DNA of 64,000 nucleotides from Pseudescherichia sp031979925 (GTDB lineage: Bacteria > Pseudomonadota > Gammaproteobacteria > Enterobacterales > Enterobacteriaceae). Shown here piece after piece: positions 43,542-52,271 of this stretch (the stretch's first letter is position 1; every line of letters begins with the position of its first letter). The translations under genes were made by a program, and so were the position numbers. The stretch lies in contig NZ_DALZFB010000004.1 in NCBI RefSeq assembly GCF_031979925.1, positions 356,478 through 420,477 of the forward strand. The letters run 5' to 3'. The notes beneath the pieces are model-generated. The model was not told the origin of the DNA. It ran no database searches and saw nothing but the letters and a program-made list of their open reading frames with translations.

Positions 43542-43849
43542 GCGCGGTTATCCTCTGTTATAAGCTGGCGCCAGTCGCGGGACATATCCGGCGGCTGGGG
43601 TTGCAATCATATGCTTCCCGATTCCTGGGAAGGGGGCCGTCAATAAAGGCATGCGGCCTGTAATGGTTGAAGTCCTCTGCATACCTGCATAATGTCAATA
43701 CATTACTGGAGCATCCAGACTGTTTTAGCATAGCTTTTGCCGTGTGTCTCCTGGTGTCTCGCTTCAGCTTGATGCAGGTCGCCTTCCGTTGCGCGTTTTG
43801 TTATGTGCGCGTAATCTGTCGGGAAAATTGCCACTCTGGAGTGATGAAA
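43542..43849. promoter_or_regulatory. Divergent crp/yhfA promoter region
   Basis: This 308-bp gap holds no gene. The leader just upstream of crp matches E. coli (ATAACAGAGGATAACC). The stretch TATGCAGAGGAC on the minus strand near 43671-43683 resembles the E. coli crp autoregulatory region, and TTGACA (minus strand, 43698-43693) may be a -35 element. CRP sites were not defined with confidence. A 59-codon frame upstream of yhfA is not supported. Confidence 0.55.
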
Positions 43850-44254
43850 ATGCAAGCACGCGTAAAATGGGTTGAAGGTTTGACGTTCATCGGTGAATCC
43901 GCCTCGGGCCACCAGGTGTTGATGGACGGCAATTCCGGGGACAAAGCCCCCAGCCCGATGGAGATGGTGCTCATGGCGGCAGGCGGATGCAGCGCCATTG
44001 ACGTGGTGTCGATCCTGCAAAAAGGACGGCAGAACGTGACCGATTGCGAGGTGAAGCTGACCTCCGAGCGCCGGGAAGAGGCTCCGCGTCTCTTCACCCA
44101 CATCAACCTGCATTTTATCGTCACCGGCAAAGAGCTGAAGGATGCGGCGGTATCACGCGCGGTGGATCTCTCGGCGGAAAAATATTGCTCCGTAGCGCTG
44201 ATGCTGGAGAAAGCGGTCAACATCACTCACTCTTATGAGGTTATTGAAGGCTGA
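43850..44254 (+). CDS. yhfA: OsmC-family protein YhfA
   Basis: The 134-residue protein is of the OsmC/Ohr fold, with the cysteines in AAGGCSAIDVVSIL (Cys48) and KYCSVALML. MQARVKWVEGLTFIGESASGHQ is the E. coli start, preceded by CTCTGGAG; the ATG two codons earlier is an alternative. OsmC-type proteins reduce organic peroxides with a cysteine pair; YhfA's own substrate is not known. It is divergent from crp. Confidence 0.95.
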   Translation: MQARVKWVEGLTFIGESASGHQVLMDGNSGDKAPSPMEMVLMAAGGCSAIDVVSILQKGRQNVTDCEVKLTSERREEAPRLFTHINLHFIVTGKELKDAAVSRAVDLSAEKYCSVALMLEKAVNITHSYEVIEG

Positions 44255-44258
44255 TTTT

Positions 44259-44291
44259 GTGCCCGGTGGCGCTCCGCTTACCGGGCCTACG
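44259..44291. repeat. REP element between yhfA and prkB
   Basis: GTGCCCGGTGGCGCTCCGC followed by TTACCGGGCCTACG is a single REP unit between the convergent yhfA and prkB genes. Confidence 0.85.
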
Positions 44292-44307
44292 TGATCTGCG
44301 TTGCCCC

Positions 44308-45177
44308 CTACTCAATCTTTTTGCCTTCCATCAGCCGCTGCACCAGCGGCAGCATAATCAGCTCCATCGCCAGTCCCATTTTGCCCCCCGGCACCACCAG
44401 GGTATTGATGTGGGAGATAAACGAGCCTTGCAGCATCGCCAGCAGCCAGGGGTAGTCGATGCCCTCCAGATCGCGGAAGTGGATCACCACAAAGCTCTCG
44501 TCCAGCGAGGGGATATTTTTAGCAGCAAAGGGATTTGAGGTGTCGACCGTGGGGACACGCTGGAAGTTGATGTGGGTGCGGGAGAACTGCGGCGTAATGA
44601 AGTTGATGTAGTCATCCATGGAGCGCACTACCGAGTCCATTACCGTCTCCCGGGAGTGGCCGCGCTCGCTGGTATCGCGGATCATCTTCTGGATCCACTC
44701 GAGGTTTATAATCGGTACCACCCCCACCAGCAGATCCACATGCCGTGCCACGTCATGCTGAGGCGTCACCACGCCGCCGTGCAGCCCCTCATAAAACAGA
44801 ATATCGGTAGGTTCCGGCAGCGGCTGCCACGGCGTGAAGGTACCGGGGATCTGGTTCCAGGGCACGGCTTCGTCGTAGGTGTGCAGATACTTGCGTGCCT
44901 GGCCGGTGCCGTTGTGGCCATATTCAATAAAGGTCTGCTCAAGCAGACCGAAATCGTTAGCGTCCGGGCCAAAGTAGCTGATATGCCGTCCGGCATCGCG
45001 CGCCTTGCGGATCGCCATATCCATCTCCGGACGGGTATAGCGGTGGAAGCTATCGCCCTCCACCTCAGCGGCGCGCAGCCCAAGCTGGGCAAAGATTTTA
45101 CGAAAGGCGAGGCTGGTGGTGGTGGTTCCTGCCCCGCTGGAACCTGTAACAGCAATCACCGGATGTTTGGCTGACAT
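44308..45177 (-). CDS. prkB: Phosphoribulokinase-like protein PrkB
   Basis: The 289-residue P-loop kinase has Walker A GSSGAGTTTTS (12-22) near the N-terminus and the phosphoribulokinase/uridine kinase layout (FYEGLHGGVVTPQHDVARHVDLLVGVVPIINLEWIQK). There is no Calvin cycle in enterics, so the true substrate is unknown. Homologues are well conserved next to crp. The order prkB-yheU-yheT on one strand suggests one operon. Confidence 0.93.
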   Translation of the reverse strand: MSAKHPVIAVTGSSGAGTTTTSLAFRKIFAQLGLRAAEVEGDSFHRYTRPEMDMAIRKARDAGRHISYFGPDANDFGLLEQTFIEYGHNGTGQARKYLHTYDEAVPWNQIPGTFTPWQPLPEPTDILFYEGLHGGVVTPQHDVARHVDLLVGVVPIINLEWIQKMIRDTSERGHSRETVMDSVVRSMDDYINFITPQFSRTHINFQRVPTVDTSNPFAAKNIPSLDESFVVIHFRDLEGIDYPWLLAMLQGSFISHINTLVVPGGKMGLAMELIMLPLVQRLMEGKKIE

Positions 45178-45230
45178 AGCGAACGACTCCCTGATAAATA
45201 ACAGAAGAGGGCAGATCGCCTGACGCAGCG

Positions 45231-45449
45231 TTATTCGCGAAACTGTTTACGGGGCATGATATTGACCGTTTCGTGCAGCTCTGACCACACCAGCACGACC
45301 TCACCCGTTTCCAGCTGACGCTTTACGTCGGCAACCTTTTGCTCAAGCGAACGCTCATGTTCACCATAATCGGTGCCTTCGCGCAAGACAAAGCTCTCAA
45401 TCAGGCTGTTGAGCGTCTCGGGTGCAACCTCTTGCCAGGGAATAATCAT
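45231..45449 (-). CDS. yheU: Small conserved protein YheU (UPF0270)
   Basis: The 72-residue protein starts MIIPWQEVAPETLNSLIESFVLREGTDYG; the second of two adjacent ATGs has the better spacing to GGAGG and gives the E. coli length. The family is widespread in gammaproteobacteria and of unknown function. It overlaps the yheT stop by one base. Confidence 0.94.
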   Translation of the reverse strand: MIIPWQEVAPETLNSLIESFVLREGTDYGEHERSLEQKVADVKRQLETGEVVLVWSELHETVNIMPRKQFRE

Positions 45450-46465
45450 CATGCCTCCAGATAGGGTGCCAGCCAGTCGGGGATGCGCTTCTCAAGCCAC
45501 ATCTCAGGACGGCGCAGGGTGCCGCCAACAAAGCCAACGTGGCCGCCATGTTCGGTTAACTGATACTCAATATTAGCGGGTAAATGGCCCGCTGCCGGAA
45601 TGACGTGGTGATCCATAAAGGGATCGTCTTTAGCATGGATAATCAGCGTCGGCTTGCGGATCTGCGGCAGCACCGGCATAGCGCTGCTGCGGCGATAGTA
45701 GTCGATGGCATCATCGAATCCGTGCGCCTTCGCGGTGATCAGGTCATCAAACTCACGGATGCGGCGCACGCGCTTAAGCTGGGCGAGATCGATCGGCAGA
45801 GAGCCGGGATAGGCCTTCAGCTTGCGTGTAGCGTTGGCTTTCAGCAGGTTGAGGAGGTAGCGCTGGTAGAAACGTGAGAAACCTTTATCCATATGGAGGC
45901 TACAGGCCTCCAGCACCAGCGGAGCCGAAACAATTACCCCTGCGTTGAGCGGCAGGCTATCGTCGGCTTTCGCCAGCAGGCAGCCAAGCATATTGCCGCC
46001 GAGGGAGTAGCCCACCGCCGCCGTCGGTGCCGGGCCGAACTCATTATGCAGCCAGTGCAGGAACGCGCTGCCGTCTTCGGTTTCGCCAGAGTGGTAGATG
46101 CGGTTCAGGCGGTTAGGCTCGCCGCTACAGCCGCGAAAGTGCATCACTACCCCGAGCCAGCCACGCTGTTTGGCGGCGTGGATCAGTCCATGGGCGTAGG
46201 GGCTATGCAGGCTGCCCTCCAGGCCGTGAAAGACGACCAGCCGGGGCTTATCTTTTGCCTGCTGCGGATCTTCGCTCCACGCCAGATCGACAAAGTCGCC
46301 GTCGGGTAGCTCAAGACGCTGCCATTGCGCGGTAAATTGCAGGCGACGGCGCAAAATACGCGGCAGCATCGTCTGCAAATGCGGGTTACGCGCCCCCGGC
46401 ATCGGGCGGAATTCAACGTTATCCTCCGCCGCAGCGGGGAGTGTTAAGGGAGTTATCTGGGCCAT
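45449..46465 (-). CDS. yheT: Alpha/beta hydrolase YheT (AB hydrolase-4 family)
   Basis: The 338-residue hydrolase has the nucleophile elbow GYSLGGNMLG, the catalytic Asp in IHAKDDPFM and His in TEHGGHVGF. Family members include human ABHD1/3-like lipid hydrolases; the enteric substrate is unknown. In E. coli yheT is followed upstream by yheS; here the mdc operon lies between. It is divergent from mdcA, 269 bp apart. Confidence 0.94.
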   Translation of the reverse strand: MAQITPLTLPAAAEDNVEFRPMPGARNPHLQTMLPRILRRRLQFTAQWQRLELPDGDFVDLAWSEDPQQAKDKPRLVVFHGLEGSLHSPYAHGLIHAAKQRGWLGVVMHFRGCSGEPNRLNRIYHSGETEDGSAFLHWLHNEFGPAPTAAVGYSLGGNMLGCLLAKADDSLPLNAGVIVSAPLVLEACSLHMDKGFSRFYQRYLLNLLKANATRKLKAYPGSLPIDLAQLKRVRRIREFDDLITAKAHGFDDAIDYYRRSSAMPVLPQIRKPTLIIHAKDDPFMDHHVIPAAGHLPANIEYQLTEHGGHVGFVGGTLRRPEMWLEKRIPDWLAPYLEA

Positions 46466-46567
46466 CTCGTGCGATATATTCTTCAGTGATCTGCTGAATA
46501 CTATACCTTCACAGATAAATTATGTTTATGAAAATGGGTCAATACCCCCGCATCATCCCGCCTTAGC

Positions 46568-46734
46568 GCATTTTTCTACCCTCTGGTCTGATCTGAATCA
46601 CAAATCCTTATTTTGATTATTACTCTCAGGCTAACAATCCTGCCGGTCGCTTTATTGATGCATTTTTCTACAGGGTGCACACTTGTTTCAGCGTTAAGCA
46701 AATCAAAATGATTAGCTGAATCAGGAGGTTAATA
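46568..46734 (+). promoter_or_regulatory. mdcA promoter region with CRP-like site and direct repeats
   Basis: A CRP-like site TCTGA-TCTGAA-TCACA (46587-46602) matches nine of ten consensus half-site bases. The 12-base direct repeat GCATTTTTCTAC occurs at 46568-46579 and again at 46660-46671, 92 bp apart. A strong ribosome site AGGAGG (46723-46728) precedes mdcA. The repeats could be binding sites for MdcR or other factors; this is inference. Confidence 0.5.
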
Positions 46735-48390
46735 ATGTTATCTGGGCAAAAGCCAGCGCGGGTATGGAACACACGACGCACTGAGAAGCAGCGCCGTCTG
46801 GACTCTGTACCGGTGCAGGGCAAGGTACTGCCGACCGGCGACCTTGTCGCCATGCTGGAAAAACTGATTGCGCCGGGCGACCGGGTGGTCCTTGAGGGGA
46901 ACAACCAGAAGCAGGCAGACTTTCTCTCCCGCTCGCTGGCGGAGGTCAATCCACAAAAAGTGCACGACCTGCATATGATCATGCCAAGCGTCGGGCGCAG
47001 CGAGCATCTCGATATTTTCGAAAAGGGCATCGCCCGCAAACTGGACTTCTCCTTTTCGGGGACGCAAAGCCTGCGCATCTCCCAGCTGTTAGAGGACGAT
47101 CTTCTCGAGATCGGCGCTATTCACACCTACATCGAACTCTACTCACGCCTCTATGTTGACCTGGCTCCGAACGTGGCGCTGATCGCCGGTTTCAAAGCCG
47201 ACCGTAAGGGCAATCTCTACACTGGCGCAAGCACTGAAGATACCCCGGCGCTGGTGGAGGCCGCGGCGTTCCATGACGGTATCGTCATTGCGCAGGTCAA
47301 CGAGCTGGTAGATGACGAGTCCGACCTGCCCCGTGTCGATATCCCCGGATCGTGGATCGACTACGTGGTGGTGGCCGACAAGCCGTTCTTTATCGAACCG
47401 CTCTTTACCCGCGATCCGCGCCTGATCAAGCAGGAGCATATCCTGATGGCGATGATGGCAATCAAAGGCATCTACGCCGAGCACCAGGTGCAGTCCCTGA
47501 ACCACGGGATCGGCTTCAACACCGCCGCTATCGAGCTGCTGCTGCCAACCTACGGGGAACAGCTCGGCCTGAAGGGCAAAATCTGTAAGCACTGGACCCT
47601 GAACCCGCATCCGACGCTGATCCCGGCGATTGAGAGTGGCTGGGTGGAGAGCGTTCACTGCTTCGGCGGCGAGCTGGGGATGGAGGAGTATATCCGCGCC
47701 CGTCCTGACGTCTTCTTTACCGGTGCCGACGGTTCAATGCGCTCGAATCGTGCCTTCTGCCAGCTGGCTGGCCAGTATGCGGTAGATATGTTTATCGGCT
47801 CAACGTTGCAGGTGGATGGCTACGCCAACTCCTCAACGGTGACCCGGGGCCGCCTCTCCGGCTTCGGCGGTGCGCCTAACATGGGCCACGATCCTCACGG
47901 CCGCCGTCACGCCACCCCGGCCTGGCTCAACATGATTGCCGAACCGGACCCGCTACAGCGCGGTAAAAAACTGGTTGTGCAGATGGTAGAGACCTTCCAG
48001 GCCGGCGTAAAACCGACCTTTGTTGAGAAACTCGACGCCGTTGAAGTTGCAAAAGCCTCCGGCATGCCGCTGGCACCGGTGATGATCTACGGCGACGACG
48101 TGACCCACGTCCTGACCGAAGAGGGTCTGGCTCACCTGTGGCGCGCCGAGAGCATGGAGGAGCGTCGGGCGATGGTCGCTGCAGTGGCCGGGATCACCGA
48201 CATCGGTTTGGGCGTTGATGCCAAACGCGTCGCTGCCCTGCGGCAAAGCGGCAAGGTGCTCTACCCGGAAGATATGGGTATTCGCCGCTCCGATGCCACC
48301 CGCTCTCTGCTGGCGGCAGGCAGCGTGGCTGACCTGGTCGAGTGGTCAGACGGCCTCTACAACCCACCTGCGAAATTCCGGAGCTGGTAA
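46735..48390 (+). CDS. mdcA: Malonate decarboxylase subunit alpha (acetyl-ACP:malonate ACP transferase)
   Basis: The 551-residue cytoplasmic CoA-transferase-like subunit swaps acetyl for malonyl on the thiol of the carrier subunit MdcC, giving free acetate and malonyl-S-ACP. Signature stretches are GVNNFGLR-like HGIGFNTAAIELLLPTYGEQLGLKGK, MGHDPHGRRHATPAWL and GGELGMEEYIRARPDVFFTGADGS. It begins an eight-gene operon and its stop overlaps the mdcB start by one base (TAATG). It has the size of the Klebsiella MdcA. Confidence 0.97.
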   Translation: MLSGQKPARVWNTRRTEKQRRLDSVPVQGKVLPTGDLVAMLEKLIAPGDRVVLEGNNQKQADFLSRSLAEVNPQKVHDLHMIMPSVGRSEHLDIFEKGIARKLDFSFSGTQSLRISQLLEDDLLEIGAIHTYIELYSRLYVDLAPNVALIAGFKADRKGNLYTGASTEDTPALVEAAAFHDGIVIAQVNELVDDESDLPRVDIPGSWIDYVVVADKPFFIEPLFTRDPRLIKQEHILMAMMAIKGIYAEHQVQSLNHGIGFNTAAIELLLPTYGEQLGLKGKICKHWTLNPHPTLIPAIESGWVESVHCFGGELGMEEYIRARPDVFFTGADGSMRSNRAFCQLAGQYAVDMFIGSTLQVDGYANSSTVTRGRLSGFGGAPNMGHDPHGRRHATPAWLNMIAEPDPLQRGKKLVVQMVETFQAGVKPTFVEKLDAVEVAKASGMPLAPVMIYGDDVTHVLTEEGLAHLWRAESMEERRAMVAAVAGITDIGLGVDAKRVAALRQSGKVLYPEDMGIRRSDATRSLLAAGSVADLVEWSDGLYNPPAKFRSW

Positions 48391-49247
48391 TGAAACATCT
48401 GCCACAAATTCAGGTTACAGGCGGTGCCGAGTGGCTGGCGCATACCGCCACCCAGTGTCTGATTGACGAAGCACGACTAAGCCCGAAGCCCGGACTTGTG
48501 GACAGCCGGGGAAACGGCGCGCATCACGACCTGTCGTTAGCGCTGATGGAGCGCTCGGCGCGCAGCCTGACCCCGACGTTTCAGGCCCTGGCGCAGCAGA
48601 GCTGGCAGCGGCCAGCGGATATTGCGCTCAGACAAACTATTGGACGACTCGGCCGCGAGGGCGAGCAGCAGATGATGGCAGCCACCTATGGTGTGAATAC
48701 CCACCGGGGTGCGATTTGGGCGCTGGGGTTGCTGGTCAGCGCGGTGGCGATGCTCGGTGGTGCTGGCAGTGCGCAGCAGATTGCCGATACCGCCGCAGCG
48801 CTGGCGACGCTGCCGGATGACGCCGCCCCGAAGGTCTTTAGCAAAGGACTTCGCGCTACGCACCGCTATCGCGTTCCGGGTGCCCGTGAAGAGGCCCAGC
48901 AGGGGTTTCCCCATATCATGCAATGCGCCTTGCCACAGCTGCGTCAGAGCCGGCTGAACGGCAGCAGCGAAACGCAGGCAAAGCTCGATGCGCTGATGGC
49001 GATCATGACTTCGCTGACCGACACCTGCGTACTTTCACGCGCCGGGATGGAGGGACTCGAGGCTATGCAGTTTGGCGCACGTGCCGTGCTCAACGCCGGG
49101 GGCACCGCGCAGCTGGCCGGGCAGCAGGCGCTGGCGAGGTTAGATCGCCAGATGCTGATGCTCAACGCCTCGCCGGGTGGCGCAGCGGATCTGCTCGCAG
49201 CGACCCTGTTTCTCGACCGTGTCGAATCGCCCTATTTAAAGCATTAA
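48390..49247 (+). CDS. mdcB: Triphosphoribosyl-dephospho-CoA synthase MdcB
   Basis: The 285-residue CitG-family enzyme joins ATP and dephospho-CoA to 2'-(5''-triphosphoribosyl)-3'-dephospho-CoA, the precursor of the MdcC prosthetic group. Conserved motifs: LSPKPGLVDSRGNGAHHDL near 30-48, GVNTHRGAIWALGLL near 106-120 and PHIMQCALP. The ATG at 48390 (MKHLPQIQV) overlaps the mdcA stop; an open frame 16 codons upstream is inside mdcA and rejected. Confidence 0.96.
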   Translation: MKHLPQIQVTGGAEWLAHTATQCLIDEARLSPKPGLVDSRGNGAHHDLSLALMERSARSLTPTFQALAQQSWQRPADIALRQTIGRLGREGEQQMMAATYGVNTHRGAIWALGLLVSAVAMLGGAGSAQQIADTAAALATLPDDAAPKVFSKGLRATHRYRVPGAREEAQQGFPHIMQCALPQLRQSRLNGSSETQAKLDALMAIMTSLTDTCVLSRAGMEGLEAMQFGARAVLNAGGTAQLAGQQALARLDRQMLMLNASPGGAADLLAATLFLDRVESPYLKH

Positions 49248-49256
49248 GAGGATGTT

Positions 49257-49556
49257 ATGGAACAGATCACAATCTCTGTGCCCGCCAGCCGCACGCTAAG
49301 CGGCAAAGCGCTGGCAGGCGTTGTCGGCTCCGGCGATATGGAGGTGTTATTCACCGCCGCGCCGGGCGAAACGCTGACTATTGATATCACCACCTCCGTA
49401 GACAACAGCCGTGCCCGCTGGGAGGCGCTGTTTAACCGCCTCGGCGTGGTGAGCGAGCTGCCTGCGGGCAAGCTGGTTATTCACGATTTTGGCGCAACGC
49501 CGGGCGTGGCACGCATTCGTATCGAACAGGTATTTGAGGGGGTGAGCTATGCGTGA
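49257..49556 (+). CDS. mdcC: Malonate decarboxylase acyl carrier protein, subunit delta
   Basis: The 99-residue carrier protein is the delta subunit. The serine that holds phosphoribosyl-dephospho-CoA is Ser25 in GSGDMEVLF, as in the Klebsiella subunit. It is preceded by AAGAGGATGTT and overlaps mdcD by 8 bases. The substrate is shuttled between MdcA and MdcDE on this carrier. Confidence 0.96.
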   Translation: MEQITISVPASRTLSGKALAGVVGSGDMEVLFTAAPGETLTIDITTSVDNSRARWEALFNRLGVVSELPAGKLVIHDFGATPGVARIRIEQVFEGVSYA

Positions 49557-50382
49557 TGACCGCAGCTTTATCGAACTGAAAGCGCGTGAGCGCGCGCGTA
49601 CACTGCTGGATGAGGGCAGCTTCCGCGAGCTGTTGGATCCGTTTGAAGGCATTATCTCGCCGTGGCTGGGGCCGCAGGGCATCGTACCGCAGGCCGACGA
49701 CGGCATGGTGGTTGCCAAAGGGACCATCAACGGTCAGCCCGCCGTGGTGGTGGCTATCGAAGGGACCTTCCAGGGCGGCAGCATGGGTGAGGTGTCAGGC
49801 GCAAAAATGGCGGCGGCGCTGGAGCTGGCGGCGGAAGATAACCGCAACGGCATTCCTACCCAGGCCGTGCTCTGTCTGGAGACTGGCGGGGTACGTTTAC
49901 AAGAGGCCAACCTCGGCCTGGCGGCGATTGCTGATATCCATGCGGCGATTGTCGATCTGCGCCGTTACACCCCGGTGGTGGGCATTGTGGCCGGTACGGT
50001 GGGCTGCTTCGGCGGGATGTCCATTGCCGCGGCGCTCTGTAGCTACCTGATCGTCACCCGTGAGGCACGTCTCGGCCTCAACGGCCCGCAGGTTATTGAG
50101 CAGGAAGCGGGCATTGCCGAGTACGACTCCCGTGACAGGCCGTTTATCTGGAGCATGACCGGCGGCGAGATCCGCTATCAGAGCGGGCTGGTGGATGCGC
50201 TGGTGGGCGACGGCATCAATGCCGTGAAAGGCGCGATGAATGACGCCATCGCCAAAGGCGTTCCGGCTAAGCACCGCACCGACAACTACGCCTGGTATCT
50301 GGATCGCCTGAGCCATTTCGATACCGCGAAACAGGCTGATGCCGAACAGATCAAAGCGCTCTTTGCCCGGGAGGAGAAATAA
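49549..50382 (+). CDS. mdcD: Malonate decarboxylase subunit beta
   Basis: The 277-residue crotonase-fold subunit acts with MdcE to decarboxylate malonyl-S-ACP to acetyl-S-ACP. Carboxyltransferase-like motifs are visible: AIEGTFQGGSMGEVSGAKMAAALELA, LETGGVRLQEANLG, VGCFGGMSIAAALC and GLNGPQVIEQEAG. Overlaps mdcC upstream and shares its last base with mdcE. Confidence 0.97.
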   Translation: MRDDRSFIELKARERARTLLDEGSFRELLDPFEGIISPWLGPQGIVPQADDGMVVAKGTINGQPAVVVAIEGTFQGGSMGEVSGAKMAAALELAAEDNRNGIPTQAVLCLETGGVRLQEANLGLAAIADIHAAIVDLRRYTPVVGIVAGTVGCFGGMSIAAALCSYLIVTREARLGLNGPQVIEQEAGIAEYDSRDRPFIWSMTGGEIRYQSGLVDALVGDGINAVKGAMNDAIAKGVPAKHRTDNYAWYLDRLSHFDTAKQADAEQIKALFAREEK

Positions 50383-51182
50383 TGAGTCATTCAGTAAGCC
50401 GCGGCGCGTTATGGCTGGAAAAACTCGCGCCCAATGCCACACGTCTCACAGGGCTATGCCCGTCCGTTCAGGCCGCTGATGGCGAGCTTAACGGGGAAGC
50501 AGTGCGCTTCATTACCGTGGTTCCGGATGCCCACAACCACTATCCTCGCGCCGCCCAGGGTGAAGTCGGGCTGCTGGAGGGGTGGACCCTGGCGAAGGTG
50601 GTGAGTGAAACCATCGCCCTGGATGCCGACAGCGCCGTTAAGCGCCCGATTGTGGCGGTAATCGATGTGCCAAGCCAGGCCTATGGTCGCCGTGAAGAGG
50701 CGTTTGGTATTCACCAGGCGCTGGCCGGGGCCGCTGCGGCCTATGCCAACGCACGGCTGGCGGGCCATCCGGTGATTGGGCTGATCGTCGGGAAAGCGAT
50801 GTCCGGGGCATTTTTGGCCCACGGCTACCAGGCCAACCGCCTGATCGCCTTCAACGATAAAGGTGTCCTGATCCACGCGATGGGTAAAGAGTCTGCGGCG
50901 CGCATTACGCTGCGTACCGTCGAGGCGCTGGAGAAGCTGGCGGCGACCATTCCGCCGATGGCCTACGACATCGACAACTACGCTACCCTCGGGCTGCTGG
51001 CCGATCTGCTGGATATCAGCAATCCCGATGCACCAACCGATAACGATCTGGCGCAGGTGCACAGCACCCTGCAACAGGCCATCCATGACGCTCGTCAGGA
51101 CCGGACGCTGAAAAACCGTCTCGGGGCTGACAACCGCCATAGCTCCCTTCTTGTGCGCGAGCGCATGAAAGCGAGCTGGTAA
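50382..51182 (+). CDS. mdcE: Malonate decarboxylase subunit gamma
   Basis: The 266-residue subunit is the partner of MdcD in the decarboxylase and resembles a carboxyltransferase alpha-like part. Visible family segments: PIVAVIDVPSQAYGRREEAFGIHQALAGAAAAYANARLAGHPVIGLIVGKAMSGA. A strong GGGAGGAGAAATA ribosome site precedes the ATG, which overlaps the mdcD stop by one base. It is the last of the tightly overlapping mdcA-E group; a 127-bp gap with a hairpin follows. Confidence 0.96.
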   Translation: MSHSVSRGALWLEKLAPNATRLTGLCPSVQAADGELNGEAVRFITVVPDAHNHYPRAAQGEVGLLEGWTLAKVVSETIALDADSAVKRPIVAVIDVPSQAYGRREEAFGIHQALAGAAAAYANARLAGHPVIGLIVGKAMSGAFLAHGYQANRLIAFNDKGVLIHAMGKESAARITLRTVEALEKLAATIPPMAYDIDNYATLGLLADLLDISNPDAPTDNDLAQVHSTLQQAIHDARQDRTLKNRLGADNRHSSLLVRERMKASW

Positions 51183-51216
51183 GAAAAGAGAGACCTGCCA
51201 GAGGTAAGTCCCCGTG

Positions 51217-51235
51217 GGCGCACCCGCTGCGCCCG
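51217..51235. other. Intra-operon hairpin between mdcE and mdcF
   Basis: The perfect 7-bp stem GGGCGCA/TGCGCCC with loop CCCGC has no T-run, so it is more likely an mRNA processing or stabilising structure, or a weak attenuator, than a strong terminator. Confidence 0.45.
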
Positions 51236-51309
51236 CGAGGAGAACGACGCCCTGAAAAAATAATAATCATCGCGCCAGTGCTAAAACTTTTAACCACAGG
51301 TGATTTTTT

Positions 51310-52269
51310 ATGACTTACGTAATTGTTCATGCTCTCGCACCGATTTTTATCATCATGCTGCTGGGATTCTGGGCCGGCAAAGCAAAGATGGTTGATAATA
51401 AAAACGTTTCCCTGCTCAATATCTTCGTGATGGATTTTGCCCTGCCTGCCGCGCTGTTTAGCGCCACGGTGCAGACCCCGTGGACCGGCATTGTCGCCCA
51501 GTCGCCGCTGATTCTGGTCCTGACCCTGGCGATGTGGATCACCTATGCCGCCATCTACTTCCTGGCGACAAAAGTCTTTAAAAAGTCGCCGCAGGATGCC
51601 GCCGTGCTGACCCTTACCGTTGCGCTGCCGAACTACGCTGCGCTGGGCCTGCCGATTTTGGGCAGCGTGCTCGGTGAAGGTTCGTCGACGTCACTCTCCG
51701 TGGCGGTCTCTATCGCCTGCGGCTCCGTGCTAATGACCCCGTTCTGCCTGCTGATCCTTGAGCGTGAAAAAGCGCGTGCCGAAGGCAACAACAGCGGCTC
51801 TACGCTCTCCATGCTGCCGGTGCTGATGTGGCGCTCAATTAAAAAACCGATCGTCATGGGGCCGCTGCTGGGGGTGGTTCTCTCCGCGATTGGCATCAAA
51901 ATGCCGGAGCTGGTGCTGGCGGCGATCAAACCGCTGGGCCTCTCCGCTACGGCGGCAGCACTCTTCCTGACCGGGGTGATCCTCTCCGCGCGGAAGCTGC
52001 AAATTAACACCATGGTTATCACTTCAACGATTGCCAAACTGCTGATCCAGCCGGCGATTGCCTGGGGTATCGTGCTGGCCCTCGGCCTCTCCGGCTCCGT
52101 GGCGATCACGGCCATCCTGATGATTGCGCTCTCGGCGGGCTTCTTCGGCGTGGTGTTCGGTAACCGCTTTGGCGTGCAGTCCCCGGATGCAGAAGCCGTG
52201 CTGCTGTTAAGCTCCGTACTGTGTATTCTGTCGCTGCCGCTGTTTATCTCGCTGACTTCAGGAATGTAA
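51310..52269 (+). CDS. mdcF: Malonate transporter MdcF (auxin efflux carrier family)
   Basis: The 319-residue inner-membrane protein of the AEC family has about ten hydrophobic helices (VIVHALAPIFIIMLLGFWAG at the start to AVLLLSSVLCILSLPLFISL at the end). AEC members with malonate decarboxylase operons are thought to import malonate. The gene starts 127 bp after mdcE and ends 2 bases before the mdcG start. Direction of transport and ion coupling cannot be read from the sequence. Confidence 0.92.
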   Translation: MTYVIVHALAPIFIIMLLGFWAGKAKMVDNKNVSLLNIFVMDFALPAALFSATVQTPWTGIVAQSPLILVLTLAMWITYAAIYFLATKVFKKSPQDAAVLTLTVALPNYAALGLPILGSVLGEGSSTSLSVAVSIACGSVLMTPFCLLILEREKARAEGNNSGSTLSMLPVLMWRSIKKPIVMGPLLGVVLSAIGIKMPELVLAAIKPLGLSATAAALFLTGVILSARKLQINTMVITSTIAKLLIQPAIAWGIVLALGLSGSVAITAILMIALSAGFFGVVFGNRFGVQSPDAEAVLLLSSVLCILSLPLFISLTSGM

Positions 52270-52271
52270 CT

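Noticed and set aside
43667..43849. N-terminal extension of yhfA by 61 codons
   Set aside because: The extension lies in the crp/yhfA promoter region and the E. coli protein starts at MQARVKW with a proper ribosome site.
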